Source: Chthoniobacter sp. (lineage in GTDB: Bacteria > Verrucomicrobiota > Verrucomicrobiia > Chthoniobacterales > Chthoniobacteraceae). From it: a stretch of 47,776 nucleotides of DNA. Location: positions 1-47,776 of the forward strand of contig JAQGOK010000133.1 in NCBI GenBank assembly GCA_028293645.1, given 5' to 3'. The notes under the pieces are model-generated. The model saw only the letters and a program-made list of their open reading frames with translations, did not search any database and was not told the DNA's origin. Positions within the stretch are counted from its first letter, which is position 1; each line of letters starts with the position of its first letter. The position numbers and the translations under genes were made by a program. This document shows, in pieces, positions 44,902-47,776 of the stretch.

Positions 44902-46386
44902 CTACATTCTCCGCCAGGTGCGGCCGTCGCGTTCGAGCAAATCGTCCGACTCCTTCGGTCCCCACGAGCCCGATGGATACGTGCAAAGTGGCGGCGGGTT
45001 TTCGCTTTGGTGCCAGGCCTCCTCGATCACATCGACGAACTTCCAGGCGCCTTCCACTTCATCCCGCCGCGCGAAAAGGGTGGCGTCGCCGCTCATCGCA
45101 TCGAGCAGCAGGCGTTCATACGCTTCGGGCGACGCTTTGCCGAAAGAGGTGCCGTAGTGGAAATCCATTTTCACCGGCTCGATGCGGATCGCATTGCCCG
45201 GCATCTTGCACTGCATACGCAGGGAAATGCCCTCGTCCGGCTGAATGCGGATCACGAGCACGTTGGGCCCGAGCGGCTCTGCAGCTTTGTTGAAAAGCAC
45301 GTTGGGCGCGTTCTTGAACTGAATCGCGATCTCCGTGCCGCCTTTCGCGAGTCGCTTCCCGACACGAATGTAAAACGGGACGTTCGCCCAACGCCAATTG
45401 TCCACGTTCACCTTCACCGCCACGTACGTCTCCGTCATCGACGTCGGACTCACGCGGTCCTCCTCGCGATAGGCCTTCACTTCTTTGCCGGCAATCGCGC
45501 CCGCCGCGTATTGGCCGCGTACGACGTGCGTGCCGACTTCCTCAATCGTCATCTGCCGGAGCGAGCGAATCACTTTCACCTTCTCATCCCGAACGCTGTC
45601 GGCGCGGAGATCCGTCGGCGGCTCCATTGCGGTGAGGCAGAGGAGTTGCAGCAGATGGTTCTGCACCATGTCACGGAGGGCGCCGCTCGATTCGTAATAG
45701 GGCCCGCGCTGCTCCACGCCCAGCGGCTCGGCGGCGGTGATCTGAACGTGGTCGATGTAATGGCTGTTCCAGAGCGGCTCGAAGATCCCGTTGCCGAAAC
45801 GCAGCACCATGATGTTCTGCGCGGTCTCTTTGCCTAGGTAATGATCAATGCGGAACGTGTCCTTTTCGCGGAAGACCCTCGCCACGACTTCGTTCAGCGC
45901 GTGCGCCGTCGAGAGATCTGTGCCGAACGGCTTCTCCACGATCACGCGGGTCCACGCGCCGCCTTTCGTCCCGCTCAAGCCGGCCGCGGCCAGCTGCGTG
46001 AGGATTCCTTCGTAGTCGGTCGGCGAGACCGAAAGATAAAAGAGGCGATTGCCCCGCGTTCCACTTTGGGCGTCGAGTTCATCGAGCCGTTTCGCGAGCG
46101 ACTGATATCCCGCGGCGTTCCCGAATTCGCTTTGATGATAGAAAATCCGCGGCGCGAAGCTGCCCCAAATCTCCTCGTTCAAACCGGAGCGCGATGACTT
46201 CGTCGTCGTCTCCTTCAACTCGCCGCGCCAGGAGTCATCAGTCTTGGGCCGACGGGCAAAGCCGACGATGTTCGTGGCTGCCGGCAGATCGCCATCGGCG
46301 GCGAGATTGTAAAGCGCCGGGATCAGTTTGCGGAAGGTGAGATCGCCCGACGCGCCGAAGATTATCACCGTGCACGGCTGCGGCAT
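44902..46386 (-). CDS. zwf: Glucose-6-phosphate 1-dehydrogenase
   Basis: VIIFGASGDLTFRKLIPALYNLA...RVIVEKPFGTDLSTAHALN...FRIDHYLGKETAQNIMVLRFGN. Confidence 0.97.
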   Translation of the reverse strand: MPQPCTVIIFGASGDLTFRKLIPALYNLAADGDLPAATNIVGFARRPKTDDSWRGELKETTTKSSRSGLNEEIWGSFAPRIFYHQSEFGNAAGYQSLAKRLDELDAQSGTRGNRLFYLSVSPTDYEGILTQLAAAGLSGTKGGAWTRVIVEKPFGTDLSTAHALNEVVARVFREKDTFRIDHYLGKETAQNIMVLRFGNGIFEPLWNSHYIDHVQITAAEPLGVEQRGPYYESSGALRDMVQNHLLQLLCLTAMEPPTDLRADSVRDEKVKVIRSLRQMTIEEVGTHVVRGQYAAGAIAGKEVKAYREEDRVSPTSMTETYVAVKVNVDNWRWANVPFYIRVGKRLAKGGTEIAIQFKNAPNVLFNKAAEPLGPNVLVIRIQPDEGISLRMQCKMPGNAIRIEPVKMDFHYGTSFGKASPEAYERLLLDAMSGDATLFARRDEVEGAWKFVDVIEEAWHQSENPPPLCTYPSGSWGPKESDDLLERDGRTWRRM

Positions 46387-46667
46387 CGGCCGGGACGAAA
46401 GGCCTTCGCGCAGCGGGTTGCCAGAGAGAGTAGTCGGATTCAAAGCGGCCCCGTTATAAAGACGGGCGCAGGCGAGAGAAGTGAAAACCTCCGCCTGCTC
46501 TCCTCCGGGTGGGCCAAAGCGAGGACTCGCTGGGGCGTGATTGAAAGTGTGTCGGGAAGACTCATCGCCATTCACCACGCGCACGGCGTCGGAAGAGTGG
46601 AGGTTTCGATTGACGGAAAAGCGCCACCTGATCTTTCTCTTCGCTGGCAGCGCGGAGGTCCCCCCTT

Positions 46668-47776
46668 ATGAACGAACGGCAAGTCAAAGACTCCATCAAC
46701 ACGTACTCGAGCGGCAAGGCTCGAGATGTAGCCTCCACGGAAGGACCCCCCTGCCAGGCACTCTGGTGGTGGATTCCCTTGCTCATTCTCCTCCTCGGAG
46801 TTGGATCAACCGCGCGCGCGGACGAGAATTGGATAAATCTCGAACTGCGCCTGGATCCGGGACGGGCAGGTCACAGCTTTTCGCTTCTTGTTGGTTCGTC
46901 CGGCAGCCTGCAGCAGGGAGGTCTGATCGAATTACCATCCGGCGAGAGCCACACGCTCTTACCAGTCGGGATCAGTCCCAACGAATCTTTCACCCTTGTG
47001 GACCACACCGCGGGCGAAACTCTGGCTTTGCCCCTCACCGCACCAGGTCGGGTATTCCGAATTCCGAAACAGGCGCCACCGAACCTGTTTATCGCAGATA
47101 CTTTCTCGTGGGTCCAGAGCGCGCGGATCACTCGTTCCTGCTCACTGGGAGCAATGCTGCGGGAGGGAGCAACTGGTTTACCCTGGCATCTCCGGTTGGT
47201 CGAACGGTGCCCTACGGCGCCGGAAGTACACGGCATGAGTTTATGGCGCCTTGGTATAGGTCCCCAGCCTTCTCGATCATCGATCTAGCGACCAACGAGC
47301 GATCTAACAGCGGCGAGTTCAACCTGGCCGTTGCCCAATGGTCTCCGAACACAGCGCCCTTACCCGTTCGAGAGCTTCTGATGTTTTTCGATCCCAACCA
47401 GGTCGGCCAGGAGTTCACTCTTCATAGTCGCTTGGCTGGGGGCGCGATCCACAGGCAGACATTTACGGTCCCGGCACTCGATTGTTCACCGGGAGTCTGG
47501 GACCATCAACTGCAGGGTGAGATGGACGAGAGTTCCCTTTCCATCATTGACCGCTTAGGAAATCCCATCACGGTCAACGAAGGGGCGGGTTACCAATTCG
47601 GGATGGTCGCTGTGGGCCTGGAGTTCTGGCTGACCAGAAGTAGTGACCAAGCCACCAGCCCTGTGTCGTGGATGGACAATAGCAATGGCGGGATCTTGGC
47701 TCTGTTTAGCGTGTTTTCCCCTCCGCCGCCACCGCCGCCGGCACGGGTGACGGTACGCTACCCCGATGGGGGCTCG
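46668..47776 (+). CDS. Secreted/membrane-anchored repeat protein with an apparent frameshift near 47054-47090; runs off the right edge
   Basis: TM/signal ALWWWIPLLILLLGVGSTARA; frame 1 coding-like up to TAPGRVFRIP, then a second frame coding-like to the window end (SETGATEPVYRRYFLVGPERADHSFLLTGSN...FSPPPPPPPARVTVRYPDGGS). Confidence 0.55.

Noticed and set aside
1-47776. CRISPR arrays, tRNA/rRNA genes, integrases, intact insertion sequences
   Set aside because: None recognised on visual reading; no regularly spaced repeats or transposase motifs found.

Overview
This 47.8 kb high-GC window looks chromosomal and comes from the PVC superphylum, most likely Verrucomicrobia. Supporting signs are a Minf_1886/TIGR04138-type protein, PVC-type heme-binding dehydrogenase genes and an exosortase. 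Most of it is housekeeping: BamD-like/LptE-like/rsmI; apt; hemX-like–hemA–hemC–cobA/hemD; rpsU; larB; siroheme nitrite/sulfite reductase; rpmH–rnpA–yidD–yidC–jag–rpoZ–smpB; opcA–zwf. The less ordinary parts are: (1) a tight three-gene operon of a divergent GrpE-like protein, a short lid-poor Hsp70, and a multidomain protein with a degenerate J-like region, two TerB-like helical repeats and a cysteine-less FGE/SUMF1-fold domain; (2) a PilV/PilW/PilX-like pseudopilin cassette and, about 5 kb away, a collapsed paralogous copy that keeps only the C-terminal parts of three consecutive cassette genes fused together; (3) a LarA-family racemase/epimerase with the nickel-pincer residues intact next to an SDR, with larB elsewhere in the window; (4) an exosortase–TPR–VPEAST-protein module; (5) a PVC cytochrome/dehydrogenase split into two overlapping genes; (6) a secreted-protein gene at the right edge with an apparent frameshift at a heptamer repeat. 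No tRNA, rRNA, CRISPR array or intact mobile element was recognised. All calls come from reading the sequence and translations by eye; no database search was run.
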